From Anseranas semipalmata (taxonomy: Eukaryota; Chordata; Aves; Anseriformes; Anseranatidae), in contig VXAA01004204.1 of assembly GCA_013399115.1 (NCBI GenBank), forward strand, positions 190,933-254,932: a stretch of 64,000 nucleotides of DNA. The letters run 5' to 3'. Positions 20,866 through 32,635 of the stretch are shown here, piece after piece; positions within the stretch are counted from its first letter, which is position 1, and every line of letters starts with the position of its first letter. A program made the position numbers and the translations under genes. The notes below the pieces were generated by a model that was given only the letters and a program-made list of their open reading frames with translations, made no database searches and had not been told where the DNA came from.

Positions 20866-20897
20866 TTATTCATGTCAGCTGATTATTCATGTCAGCT
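20865..20897. repeat. 17-bp tandem duplication at the CR1 5' junction
   Basis: ATTATTCATGTCAGCT occurs at 20865-20880 and again at 20882-20897 (period 17), exactly where copy 1 of CR1 stops. The junction placement suggests that the duplication arose during repair of the insertion's 5' end rather than by independent slippage. Confidence 0.85.
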
Positions 20898-21388
20898 TAG
20901 GATCTGAAATTGTTCGTAAAAGGACTGTTAACTGATGTCTTGTGCTACAGCACTAAAAACCCTGCAATTTTCTTCTGAATGAATGTTCTCTTCCTAAACC
21001 ATTACTTCAGTATTTTTGAGTGCTTTTTCTTTGCAGTGTGGTGTGGTGGTGTTTTTTTGTTTTGATTTGTTTTTTCCCCCTCCATCATGTCTAGGGCATG
21101 AGAACAGCTGTAGTACATCTTGAGTACATTTTCTTTTTTGACTGTGTTCCCCCATGGCCTGGGGGAATAGTGACCATAGACTTGAGAATACTTAAACTTT
21201 CATATGCAAATATCTTCACTGATTTTGAAGAAAGTAGGTACATGTGAAATTTATAGTTCTGTCTGAGTCTTTACAGAAGCAGTTATTGGTTGTATTCTTT
21301 GAAACTTTGGAGGGTATAAATTCTGTATCCTTCCTGAGCAAACTATTCTAAAGCCACGCTGTACTTGCAGATAGATATCAAAGCTTGC
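20898..21388. other. Noncoding spacer between two CR1 copies
   Basis: AT-rich unique sequence separating the head-to-head CR1 elements. No recognised exon or repeat. Confidence 0.6.
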
Positions 21389-21390
21389 TT

Positions 21391-21421
<31 letters not shown>

Positions 21422-21423
21422 TT
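21389..21423. repeat. (TTTA)n microsatellite
   Basis: About nine uninterrupted TTTA units immediately precede CR1 copy 2. The apparent N-terminus of the overlapping open frame (alternating LFIY residues) is only this repeat translated. Confidence 0.95.
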
Positions 21424-21427
21424 GCAA

Positions 21428-22495
21428 TGTTGGACAGAAAGGTGGATTGAGAACTGGCTGGATGGCAGAGCTCAGAGGGTTGTGATCAGTGGTGCTGAGT
21501 CTAGTTGGAGGCCTGTAGCTAGCGGTGTCCCTCAGGGGTCCGTACTGGGTCCAGTCCTGTTTAGCTTATTCATCAATGACCTGGATGATGGAATAGAGTG
21601 CACCCTCAGCAAGTTTGCTGATGACACAAAACTGGGGTTGTGGCAGATACACCAGAGGGCTGTGCTGCCATTCAGAGGGACCTGGACAGGCTGGAGAGTT
21701 GGGTGGTGAAGAACCTCATGAAGTCCAACAAAGGCAAGTGCAGGGTCCTGCACCTAGGGAGGAATAACCCCATGCACCAGTACAGGCTGAGGGCTGACCT
21801 GCTGGAAAGCAGCTCTGTGGAGAAGGACCTGGGGGTCCTGGTGGACAGCAGGTTAACCATTAGCAATGTGCACTTGTGGCCAAGAAGGCCAATGGTGTCC
21901 TGGGGTGCATTAGGAGGAGTGTTGCCAGCAGGTTGAGGGAGGTGATCCTCCCCCTCTGCTCAGCCCTGGTGAGGCCACATCTGGAGCATTGTGTCCAGTT
22001 CTGGGCTCCCCAGTACAAGAGGGACATGGAGCTCCTGGAGCGGGTCCAGTGGAGGGCTACGAAGATGATGAGGGGACTGGAGCATCTCTCATATGAGGAG
22101 AAGCTGAGAGAGCTGGGCCTGTTTAGTTTGGAGAAGAGAAGACTGAGAGGGGATCTTATCAATGCGTACAAATATCTGAAGGGAGAGTGTCGAGAGGATG
22201 GGGCCAGACTCTTTTTGGTGGTGCCCAGCGACAGGACAAGAGGCAACGGGCACAAACTGAAACACAGGGAGTTCCCACTGAATATGAGAAAACACTTCTT
22301 TACTGTGAGCGTGACAGAGCACTGGCACAGGTTGCCCAGAGAGAGAGGCTGTGGAGTCTCCTTCTCTGGAGATATTCAAAACCCTCCTGGATGTGATCCT
22401 GTGCAATGTGCTGTAGGTGACCCTGCTTGGCAGGGGGGTTGGACCGGATGAGCTGCAGGGGTCCCTTCCAACCTCAACCATTCTGTGATTCTGTA
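21428..22495 (+). mobile_element. CR1 LINE, 5'-truncated copy 2
   Basis: Plus-strand CR1 covering part of the reverse transcriptase domain, the ORF2 C-terminus and the 3' end, which closes with the octamer tail ATTCTGTG ATTCTGTA at 22480-22495. The 3' segment (TTGGACCGGATGAGCTGCAG..., 22440 onward) matches the common avian CR1 ending. At about 1.07 kb it is the longest copy in the window. Its 5' boundary abuts the TTTA microsatellite. The tail differs from copy 1 (ATTCTATG), so the two belong to different subfamilies or ages. Confidence 0.95.
21431..22416 (+). pseudogene. CR1 ORF2 remnant with RT motifs, frameshifted
   Basis: The reverse transcriptase block is recognisable from [14 protein letters not shown] through [10 protein letters not shown] (nt 21524-21553) to the catalytic FADD (nt 21614-21625, followed by TKLG). 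The frame then shifts near 21635 (continuing as [19 protein letters not shown] and [12 protein letters not shown]), again near 21860 (continuing as [17 protein letters not shown]), and again near 22345 after LPRE; the expected stop of the natural frame lies at about 22414-22416. Relative to the usual family these look like small indels: a 1-base loss, a 4-base loss and a 4-base GA-rich gain. Part of the RT palm is present, but the fingers, the endonuclease and a continuous frame are missing. The product cannot be functional. Confidence 0.93.
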
Positions 22496-25400
22496 ATGTT
22501 AGTTCTTCCTTTTCCTATTTGCTTTAGAAATGGCAAACAGATTGCAGTAACCAATGTATTTCAAGGTCACTACCTTTTTTCCAGTTTTCCATTCGCCTTC
22601 CTTTTTCCTGCTTCTAATTCCCACAGTGTTTTTTAGATTAATGAATTGGAAATCTGTCTGGCCTAATGTCCTTTATACTGCTAGGGACAGTAAGATATAC
22701 TGGGTTATAGCTTGACTCTGTTAGTATTCTTCTCACTGTGACCAGAATAGTGAATTTGATGTCTCAGTTCCGGTTAGGGGTTTTGTTTCTGTTGAGCATT
22801 TTTTTTTTTTTTTTTTAGCCATCAGGGAACAGAGAAGTAAATAACTTTCTGTTAAGTAAATAACTATTAATGACTTATCAGCTAGTTTTAGAAGTTAAAA
22901 TGAACTAACTGTATTTCAACAACCAAGACTCAATCTTTGAAGTATCTTCTCTTGAGGACTTAAATCAATGGAGGAAAATAATGGGAGAGCAGATGTATTA
23001 TAAATAATTTAAAAACCAAGAAAACCGATCCTAAATTCTCCTTTTTGTAGAAGGGAGGGGAGAAATGCAGCTTAAGAAATAAGGAATAAGTAATGAATGG
23101 TGAAAGTTGATGTTCTTTAACAGCCAGCAAATCAGTTTCCTTCTGGTCATATATAAGGAAGAAGATATTCTAAAAATGCTAGAAACTGTACCCCACTATT
23201 GTTTGTCCTATTAATAAGGATATTGAAAAAGAATAAGTAAAAAAGAAACATTTTCATTTCATGGATATTCTACCACTTAAAGTACAATGCTAGTTTGCAA
23301 GACAATGCCTAAACAGTATGAAAAGACGATTGGAGAACATGCAGAACACTTATTCTCCTCTGCTTTGAGAATTTTATTTTCCTAGTTTTAACAAAATAAG
23401 GTAAAGATCAATGGTGTATTCTTATTTCCTGGTGGAAAAAATGTTTATGATGTCAAAGGCCACAGGAAAAAAATTATACTGTTCCAGTAATATGGTATTT
23501 ATGGCCTTAAGGAACTAAATTGGGTGCTGAGTCTTCTGTGGACTGTGATTTTCTTTGTAGTACCTGAAATCTGTTCTACAGAGATTTTCATTCTTCAAGT
23601 TGTATGGTAGAAATGGCATATACACTTTACAAACCAAGAGCCAGATGAATGTTTTTGCAAATATGTTATAAATGTGTAGACACTTCTCGCTGGGTAAGTT
23701 GAAGCCTACACAAATTACCAAACAAAAGGAATTCCAGTCGCAGCTCCTCAGGCTTTTTTTTTTTTTTTTTTTTGCCAATAACCAATTTTGTTTCACTGGG
23801 TAGATCTGATGTGTGTGAAATTCTTCCTAGAAATTTTCCCGTTTCTTCCTAGAAATGGGGACTCCATGCTTTTTCTCAGAGGAGATGGGTCTGACTGTTG
23901 AGAGACAGTAGTCAGTGCAACACAGGATCTCCTCTGGGAGAAAACATGATGTTCTTTTGTGATTAAAGGAAGTGTTTCCTGTTATGTTCATGATCTGATG
24001 CGCCATGATAAGTTTGCAGAGCTTATTGATCTTAAATAATATTCAGAATCTTAAGGTTTCTTTTTTCTTTTCCTTATAATGAAAGCCTGACTTCTGCAGA
24101 TGTATTCATCTCTAGTAGAGAAGAAAGGGTGAACTTTAAAGAAACCAGTATGTGCTAGCTTCATCTAACATGGGACTAAGAGTGGAGGGTTGATATGGCT
24201 GCTTGGACATTGCAGAGTAACAACAAGAAGCTCATGCTTCACTGCTTGCATCTTTTTTGATACTGAAATAAATCCATTTGAAACTGTAATAGAAATTGAA
24301 AACTGTAAATTATATTTCTAAAATTAGCTCATACCCTAAATGAGAAATATAGAAGATTGATTTCCAGAGTGGCCTCTCCAAGGGAGAGAAGATATCTTGG
24401 GAAATGTGCTGAAGCCTGCAGTGCTGCTATCCATGTTGAAATTGTCCTAGAGCTGAATAAAACTGTCTGCTCTGCATGGCTCTTAACTCCAAGCCTTTCA
24501 CAAGAACAAAAATGGAATGAGTTGCAAAAATAAAAATATAAATGTAGCTTTAATTTTCAAATAGATGCAATCTGTTGCTATCGTTGTTTTCCCTAAAGTA
24601 CTTTAGTTCATTCAGTGCATGCATAGCTTATCTCCTCCATTGATGAAACATGTTTTTTGGCCTTTCAAAAGTGCAATTATATCTGGCATGTAGTAAATCA
24701 AATCTAGAAAAAATATTAAATTAGGCTAAGTGATTTGAAAGGAAATGTTAATGAGGCATTATGCTTAGCATTGAAAGCATCTAGCCAGAGCTGCTGGATG
24801 CAGATATTAATGTATATGGAGACTCACACACCTAAAGACTTCCGTTCTCAGTCTTTTACTTGTGAAAAGCTTTATTGCTGATAAATGTATTAATTTGGTT
24901 TACTTTAAAGCTAGAACTAAGAAAGAGAATACTCAACTGCTAGGCTGTGCTCTCTGAAAGTCCAGTGAAAAAAACGTCTGAAACTTCATTTTTAAAAAAA
25001 AAAAATCTTAATTATGTTTTTTATTTTTTTAAGAAGAGAACCATTAGAATGCTTTTCTTTTGGAAGATCTACCTTTGCAAGTAAGTGCTGTCATTTTATT
25101 TATTTTAAGAATAATTCTTAAAAAAAAAAAAAAAGTTTCCTGGCTTCAAATTACATGTCAGTTTACGCAAACAATCCAAGTTCATGTGCCTCCTAAATTT
25201 AGTTTTATTTGGTATGTGTAGAAATTTAGAATTCAGGTAAACCTCAGACTGTATATTCTTCAAAATGCAGTTGTGCAAGCCTGCCACTGTTTCCCTCTTT
25301 CTCCAAAGTACTGGTTGGTGTTTGTCATCTTCTAGGAGACCCTCTTGAGTTTTTTTCTACTTCTACTCAATTTTCTGTCCTTCCAAGTGCCAGTAACTTA

Positions 25401-26626
25401 TAGAAACATTTAAAGCATTGTCCTCCTTATCAATGAAATGTCACTTATGCAGACCCTCCTTGAAAATGTCCCCTAAAATAATATCTCAGTGTTCTTCTAT
25501 TTAACTCTGACTTCAGGCATGCTTTGACACTTTCAAACTTCTCTTCACAACCATGAAGCAGTAAAGCTAAATGAAACTTGAAATGTTATTTTAGAGATTC
25601 TGAAAAAATACACTTTTGCTTCCCACCAAATTCTAGGTATCATAGGATTTGCAATAAAATGTTAGCAAGTAGAAGTCTAAGGATGATGTTTAAGGACTGA
25701 TTGTGAGTGAGGGTCCAAAGTAGAAGTTACACTCAAGAGCATTCTTTGTATAGATTGCTATAGTAAATAGGAATATAACAGATAACCTCAAATTATTTTA
25801 AGATAGCTGTTGATATATCTATATGGTATGTTTGTCTCTGACAAAAGACAGGACTTGATGATCTAGCCCTGTGTTCCCTTGCAAACTCCTGGTGTCTTGT
25901 GCAGGTGTATAGCAAAACAGCAGTGTGTGGCCATGTCCTGATTTCCCTTGGTAATGCTTTGGAACTGTGGTGGAGTGGGACTCTTCAAAACAGCAACAAC
26001 TGAAGAGGAAATGCATACTGTATATCTTATGGTTAACATATATTCTCTATTATGAATACTCTAAAAAGGTTGTAAATTGTAGACAAAAGCTTGATGCCAG
26101 AGGACCAGGCTTCCTGGTAGGAAAAAGGGATCAGACCTTAGAAGGAGAACAGGAGTAGGAGAAGGATCTGCTATTGCTGTTGAGGGCTTTCAAAAAATAA
26201 AAAAATAAATTCTTTAGATTGTTTGAAACTATAATGAATAGTGATACAGTATTTTGCACCTACAGTATCTAAAAAGAAATCCAGTTTTACACATCCTTTT
26301 CCCAAGCATGATGGAGAAGGAAGAGGATGTTTGAGTTTGAAATACAACAGCAATCTTGCACCCACTTAGAAAAACATTTTCATTCAACTTCATCCACTGA
26401 GGTTATGTACAATGTCTATCCACCTAACTACAGTGTCATCTCATCAGTCTTCTGATGCAGAATAATCAAAGGGCAAGATAAGGTCTTTCTCTTCATTGGT
26501 CATCTAGTTGATGCAGGTTAACTATTAAATTGTTTTATGAAGGGGAAGTGGAAAGCAAACAAATACAATACAATTAAAGCTATTACACGTAATGTGTGCG
26601 TTTTCCCCTCTCTCTTTGTATTGCAG
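22496..26626. other. Noncoding DNA, nothing recognised
   Basis: AT-rich sequence with T runs at 22799-22816 (18) and 23754-23773 (20) and A runs at 24994-25005 and 25120-25134. A 15-base phrase (TTTCTTCCTAGAAAT) recurs with variation near 23820-23857. A phrase at 25851-25866 resembles a CR1 3' end but does not extend. No exon, RNA gene or clear repeat copy is recognised. Confidence 0.6.
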
Positions 26627-26811
26627 TGTGAAAGCATGCTTCAAAACTGCAGTGGTGGGACCCAACAAAAAAAAAGAAAAAAAAAAAATCAGGTTAAAAG
26701 AAACAGGTTCTCTTATGCCAAACTAACAAAAGCAGGGGGAAGTCTTCTAAAGCAAACATCTTGGACTGTGGCAGCAGAACTTGAAAGACTGGGCCTGCCT
26801 GATGACAGTCT
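26627..26811 (+). other. Weak candidate exon A (185 nt, open frame)
   Basis: An acceptor-like tract (CCCCTCTCTCTTTGTATTGCAG) ends at 26626 and a GTAAGT donor core begins at 26812. The frame starting at the first base stays open throughout and ends two bases into a codon, compatible with candidate exon B at 27020. It begins CESMLQNCSGG, then a lysine-rich run caused by A-rich DNA, and ends ELERLGLPDDS. The peptide is not recognised, the base before the donor is T (unfavourable), and the A-rich low-complexity part argues against real coding. A noncoding transcript exon is equally possible. Confidence 0.15.
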
Positions 26812-27019
26812 GTAAGTCCTCGCTGAATGAATTTGTACAAAGCGCTAATGAAGACAAACAGTCTATTTAGGCGATGCTGGAAAGCTCCCATTCAGCTAGC
26901 AGCTGGCATGAATGTTGTCAGTCAGAAGACATAAGCAAATGACAAATAACTGAATATGTGGAAAAAATGAGATGACAATGAGCTGATTTCTCATTAGCAC
27001 TTCTTTTCTTCTTCTTTAG

Positions 27020-27070
27020 ATATTATAAACACATTATTCAGGGTTGGTTGTACCGGCCTCCTAAATGCCA
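27020..27070 (+). other. Weak candidate exon B (51 nt micro-exon)
   Basis: TTCTTTTCTTCTTCTTTAG (ending 27019) is a very good acceptor, and CCA|GTAAGTC at 27071 a good donor. In the phase set by candidate exon A the 51 bases read YYKHIIQGWLYRPPKC with no stop; one other frame is also open. The intron between A and B would be 208 bases. Phase agreement has a one-in-three chance of being accidental, and no protein family is recognised. Confidence 0.18.
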
Positions 27071-27255
27071 GTAAGTCACGGCTGAGGCAGCGTGCAGATG
27101 GGATGCTGCTCCCTGGGCAGGAGGACGGACCCCCTCCGCAGGAGCTGGCTGCTCTGCATCAAAGCTCGCTGTGCAGGAGCACAGAGTAACTTCAGAGGGG
27201 CACAAGAAAAACAAATCCTGTATGAACGTGGTGGTTGTGAAGTGATAACAGATTT

Positions 27256-27280
27256 TTGTTGTTGTTGTTGTTGTTGTTGT
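27256..27280. repeat. (TTG)n microsatellite
   Basis: About eight TTG units in a T-rich start. This is a simple trinucleotide repeat; the poly-C or poly-Q-like frames across it are artefacts. Confidence 0.93.
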
Positions 27281-30200
27281 TCTGATAACAGCAAAAAAAA
27301 TAAAGCCATTTTAATGAAAGTAGAGGAAGAATTACTGCCAACAGTAGTGCTGACAGAATACTTTAAAGTGTATTATTGATGTAGGACAGCCTATTTTTCT
27401 CAGTCTTTGCAGATTGTGTTCTTTTTCTTTAGAAATAATAGAAATGATTAAATAGCTGTAAATTAGATATTGAGATGGTGGTGCAAGCAATCAAAAATGT
27501 TACAGAATTGCCTGGGGAGGCCTTCTGCAGTAGACTAGGTCTCTTGGCAGTATAAATGGGCCTAGACTGTAATGTTTTGGATTCAGTTTTATGTCCAGTG
27601 TTGAAGTTGAGCTTATTGGCTACAATGGCTAATTTTGCATTCTAGAAACTGGATTCCAATATAAACAGGACTCTTGTCTGCAGCCAAACTATGATGGCCT
27701 CAGGTGGCTGAAAGTTGTCTAAGGCTTGGTTCCAGTCCATGTTGTGGTTTGTCCAGGGTCTTACCTGCCTTCTCCCCACCCCTCCATGTCTATCAGACTT
27801 GCCATGGGCAGTCACACTTTCTTTCCATTAGTCATTACAAATTCAGGTAGTGGAGAGAGGGGAAGAAAAAAAAACAAAACAAAAAAAAAAACAGAAGAGC
27901 AAGCAAATCCAACCCTTGCTTTGTGTTGAGCTGCTTGTGGGTTTCCTAGCTTCTTCACTTAGAGAATGGATTTGGCTACACTTACCTGTCATATTAATAT
28001 TTGATGTTTGACCTTATTAAGAGTTTAAATCCTAAAGCAGAATATGGGAGTTCCTGCTTTGTAAACTCAGGTAGTCAGTCCAGCTGAATATGACAATCTT
28101 TCAATTTTTAGAAATGAAATATTTCTGTGTTGCATGTGGCTGTGGGTTTTTATTTTTCATTTGTTTGTTCACTGCCCGCTAAATATCTGGACAACAACTC
28201 TGAGTTTTTCATCTTATTGTGGGCTGTCCTATTTAATAAGAAGGAAAGTAATCTGTGTGTGTATATAGATAAGTACTTATATGGTCAAAATATTACTTCT
28301 GCTCCCCTGAGGAGAGGATTACAGAGGTCCACTGTTAGATCCATTTCTTCCACGTGCTCCAAATCCACCACAACTAATCCAAATTATTAGTTATCCAGGA
28401 TTTATAGTGTTGTTTTATCTCATTGCTTCCCCTTTCTTCCATAATCCTCAAATGCCCACACCTACAGGCATTTGAAAATCCCACTTAGTTTTTATTTACT
28501 TTTCTGATTTTTTGTTGAAAATATAGCCTGTAGCCTTTTTACATCTCTGAAAGATGATAATACTTTCTTACCTCTTAGAGAGGAATCTTACACAGCTGGA
28601 GGATCCTGCCTTGCCCCAGAAGTACCCAACATCACGTTAACCAACCAAAAGATCTATTTACTGGGGTCCCTTGCAGAGTCCCTTCCCCATGCGATGGGGG
28701 GCACCTGGCTTTAGTGCCCGGTCATGCCGTGAAGGTGCTTGTATTTTTCTGAGTCTAAGGAAAAATTACAGTCTTGCAATGCAACAGAGGTGATGATACT
28801 TCAGGCTGCTCCCAGAAGGCTCCTTCTGTGTGTCTCCTTCCCTGTTTGTGCGGGTTTTTGTCCCAGTGCTGGGCCAGCTGTGTTCCTGCTGCAGCCTGGG
28901 GCTCTCCACTCCCTAGGGGTGCATTTCTTTTGCTTTTCTCCACACTGGCATTGCTGCTTGTGCTATTTCCTTGGACCTGCACAGAGGCTACTGCCAGGAG
29001 ACAGAGGCTCAGACTGGAGGGAGCAAAAAAAAGAAAAAGAATCCTCAGAGATGATGTATTTTCCTGCTAATAAGTCCAATGTTCCTGAGAGCACAGCTAG
29101 CTGTTCAAAGATGCTAACTGGTGCTCTGTTACGTGGTGCACTATGTTGGGATTTGGTTCTCTCCATATTTTAGCAATGTATGTATCCAAGAACGCACATT
29201 GAATCAGCCTGTGTTTTCACGGAGTCAAAATACGTGGTGACAGTTCATGAAAATAACATCTGCCAACAAGAAGTACACTAGGCAGTAAAAGAAGATCTGA
29301 ACTGCAAGCACTAAATTAGCTATGGTTCAGTCTTTGGTGATCTCCAGTACGGCACTTAATCATAAATTTCTTTGCACAATGAATGCATAAGAGAATTTCA
29401 TAACAAGTAGTGGCAGTATTATTATCTTTTTGGAGGGTTCTCAGGTTAGTTGTGTGTAATTTGTAAGAAAGCAGGCATCTGTGTATCTCACCACCTGTGC
29501 TGTTAACATACCTTACTTTGCCTTCACAATTTTGTATTGAAAATAAAATTTAATTACTGCTTAGTGTTATAATACCTTGAAATCCTGTCCATACTGGCAC
29601 TATAAAAACACATTTGAAGTAATGTCCCCTTGTCAGATAACTTGCACATGCTGCAAAGACTGCAGACTACTTTGCTTCTATTTAAGCTATCAGCATCCCA
29701 TTGATTTTTAGAACATTACTTTCTGAATAGGAATTAGATGGTTACATAAATATATACGAAAGAGTCTTGCAATATTAATAAAGAAAATAAAAGAAATAAT
29801 GGACAACAGGAATGAAGTTAGAGAAAGATGCAAGTGAGGTTAAATCTCCGCCTAGGATCGGTTTTCTCTGTTTCCCTATCATGAATTGCCTGTGTGTCTG
29901 CCTTTTTAGCAAGAGAGGAATGGATGTTTTCTTTCTTTTTGTTTATTTAGCCTGTGAAGTCTTTCAACTACGGTATCTTCCAATTAGTATGTAAGCCAGG
30001 CTCCTAATTTGGTTTTACAGCCTCAAACTAATACTGCAATAGTGTTTGATGACAACGATAGGATACAAGTTTGACACTACACATCTCAGATAAATATTGA
30101 GATTGCTTCTTTTGAGATGTCAGCAATGTTAATGGCGTCCGTCGTTCTGGTTGGCCGTAACCACTCCTGTCATTTTGTTTTAAGGCACGCTTTCCACATT

Positions 30201-30780
30201 CATTCCTCACCAAAGGAAAAACAGTTGTGCAAAGTCTTGGCCAATTACACTAAGGGGAAATTTTCTGAGGCTGGTCTCATCTGAAACAAATTCCTAAATT
30301 CTGTAGATGGTATTGATGTGCTATTCAGACAATCAGGAACTTCCCAGGCTAGCCTTGTGACTTGCAAGCAGTTTGAGTGATGATCCAGAACATTTTAATC
30401 TCTCCAGTACAGTATGCACACTGGAACAGTATAAACTTATTGCTGTAAATGTGAGGACAAAAAGCATATAAGAAAGGGAAAAAAAAAAGTATAAACTGGC
30501 TGATATTGGGTGCAAAAGAATAGACAGGCACATAAGCCTTTTATTAGAAATAAAACAGAAGCAGCAAACTTGGAGCTTCATGCTATAAAACTATATAGCC
30601 TGTCAACAGGAATAGTGCCATAAAGAATTAAAATAAATCTATTATGAGAACCCGAACTGTCTTTCTGTAGTGCATGTTAGGTGGTGAAGGATTTTCTTTC
30701 CTCTGTGTGGTCTCATTTGATTACAATGCCAGGAGTGCTTGGCCACATTCCATATGTAATTAATTGCATCTTTGGTTCAG
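27281..30780. other. Noncoding DNA, nothing recognised
   Basis: Contains an A-rich AAAAC-type tract at 27864-27893 and a GC-richer patch at about 28560-29170, where several frames of 60-144 codons overlap on both strands without any recognisable domain. No repeat family or RNA gene is identified. Confidence 0.55.
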
Positions 30781-31244
30781 ATTGCAGTGGGGCCAGGCTG
30801 TCTCTACCCCTTGCACTTGTTCACATCTTTAGATAGCTTTCTGCCATGCCAGCTGGTGAGTGAATGGAGCCTTTCACAGCAAGCCTAATAGGCATGAATG
30901 GTTGGGTCATTGTCCTTGCTGGCTCTCTAGTTAATCCAGTGGCAAACAAGGTTGGAGCTGCTGCAGTTGACATTCTCTTTATTGCCTGTGCTTTCAGCGT
31001 AAACACTGTGTGTAAAGGGATTTCATCTTTTTGCCAGCTCGTTTCTGTTTCTTGGTGGGTTTGGAAGGAAAGTATTCTTTATTATGAGGCACTAGTAAAA
31101 GCCACTACGCATTATGTTCATTTGTTTACTTTCTGTTTCCAGCAAAGCAGACAGTTTGAATACCTCAGGTTTTGTGTTCAGGTTCCAAGCTTCACTTTTT
31201 TTTTTTTAATTTCTTCTAAGGTTCAGTTCTCCCTACTCACATAA
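30781..31244. other. Unusual patch open on both strands
   Basis: A plus frame (30864-31244, 126 codons) begins MEPFTASLIGMNGWVIVLAG and looks membrane-protein-like, while the minus strand is open at 31006-30821 with a protein-like sequence (TAAAPTLFATGLTREPARTM). At 30856 there is a strong donor (CTG|GTGAGTGA) 23 bases after an acceptor-like AG (30832). No family was recognised. The low content of stops and simple repeats could mean a conserved noncoding element, an old exon or chance. Nothing upstream or downstream links it to a gene. Confidence 0.2.
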
Positions 31245-32610
31245 ATGACTTTTTTTTTGTGTTGCAAGTGAAGTTAAGTTGCACCAAGCTGTCAATTCAG
31301 TCCTTACGTGCTCATAGGTATGTGTTCCTGGACTGTTTTTTATTTACGCAGTATACAAGCTCCCCCCCAAAAGGAGGCCTACTTTCAAACAGGGAAATGA
31401 TATAGATATGGAGAAACCTACTTTGACAATATCATTTTGGACAGATGTAAAAATTAGCAGAACATGTACTCTTAACCAGGAAATTCTGAAACAATAGAAA
31501 ACGTCCTTGCTATGAGTAATTTTCAATTCCATATATACAGAATATTTTTCCTAATACTTCTGCTATTCCTCTTTAGACAGTATGTAGTAAGAATAGTTGG
31601 AAATGCACAAAAATGCAAGTTCATTTGTAAGTATTTGAAAACCATGTGTGTTTTCATAAATGCTATAACTTGTTCATGACATCTAAAAGGTGATATTTCG
31701 ATCCTTTTCTGTGCTCGGGAAGGAAAGATGAACATGTGCCAACTTTTCATTTCTCTATTTTCTAGTTCTTTCAAAATCAAAGAAAGGAAAAGTGAGTCAA
31801 AAGGGCAAAAGCAACATCCAGCAAAACTGCCCACTGACAACCTAGTAATTTATGTAGCCAGGATAAATAAAAATGCAGTTCTGGCAGTAGCTTTTCTACT
31901 GTAACGAATTGTGCATAGCCCAAAAAATATAGCTCAGTGCCCACTGCCTAGTCTTTCTACAGCAGAAAGCCATTTTCTGGCAAGAAATGTGGGTATTGCA
32001 GTAACCTCCTTCCAATGCCGGTGTGATGCAGGCGTGCATGTGGAGGGGAAGAGAGCAGCAGGGAGGTCTTGCCTGGCAGCAGCCTGGCAAGGCTTCCTGA
32101 GCCCCTCTGGTAGAGCACCTGCTCTGTTTGTGGACCTGTGCTTTATTCTGGGCCATCCTGCTCATCTGGCAGTGGTAAAGTTTTGCAGAAGAAGATATCC
32201 TCTAACACAGAGATTGTTCTTTCTCACAGCAAAGAAAACAAGATTATCTTCAATAACTCTTATGCACTTTCTGCTTCCTTGTTCTCACAATAAAACATCT
32301 TCCTGGAATCTCCCTGGGCCTCTGCCCATGTCTGCAGTTATAAGCGAGCCATACATACATTTCACAGTGCATAACAGGCCCAATCTGAACCCACATGATG
32401 AAATGCTGGAAGCTGTGGGGGTTGGCTGGGTCAGGGCTACCGCAACTCTGATGCGGAGGAATTCGAAGCAAAACTCTCATAAATGCTAAAGGAAAAGTTT
32501 GCCTAATTTGCTGTTAACCACGTTGAAAATCTTCCCCAAGAGCCACAGCTTAATAGTCATAATTTAATTTGATTTGTATTAGCTCTCTTTGCTGAATTAA
32601 AAATGTATAC
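31245..32610. other. Noncoding DNA, nothing recognised
   Basis: A GC-richer stretch at 31911-32489 has a 192-codon plus frame and overlapping minus frames. The predicted peptide (beginning MHSPKNIAQCPLPSL) has no recognisable domain, signal or transmembrane layout, and no flanking splice or promoter context is apparent, so it is treated as a chance frame. Confidence 0.5.
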
Positions 32611-32635
32611 AAAAAAAAAAAAAAAAAAAAAAAAA
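32611..32635. repeat. Poly(A) tract of 25
   Basis: The longest homopolymer A run in the window. No AATAAA or transcript-like sequence precedes it on the plus strand, so there is no sign of a retrocopy tail. Confidence 0.95.

Noticed and set aside
20366..20907. Plus-strand open frames of 70 and 152 codons over the CR1 copy.
   Set aside because: They are antisense shadows of the minus-strand CR1 ORF2 fragment.
25846..25885. Phrase GGACTTGATGATCTAGCCCT resembling a plus-strand CR1 3' end.
   Set aside because: Only about 15 bases match; no octamer tail and no upstream CR1 sequence.
31911..32489. 192-codon plus-strand open frame.
   Set aside because: No recognised domain, overlapping minus-strand frames and no splice or promoter context; a GC-richer patch makes long chance frames likely.
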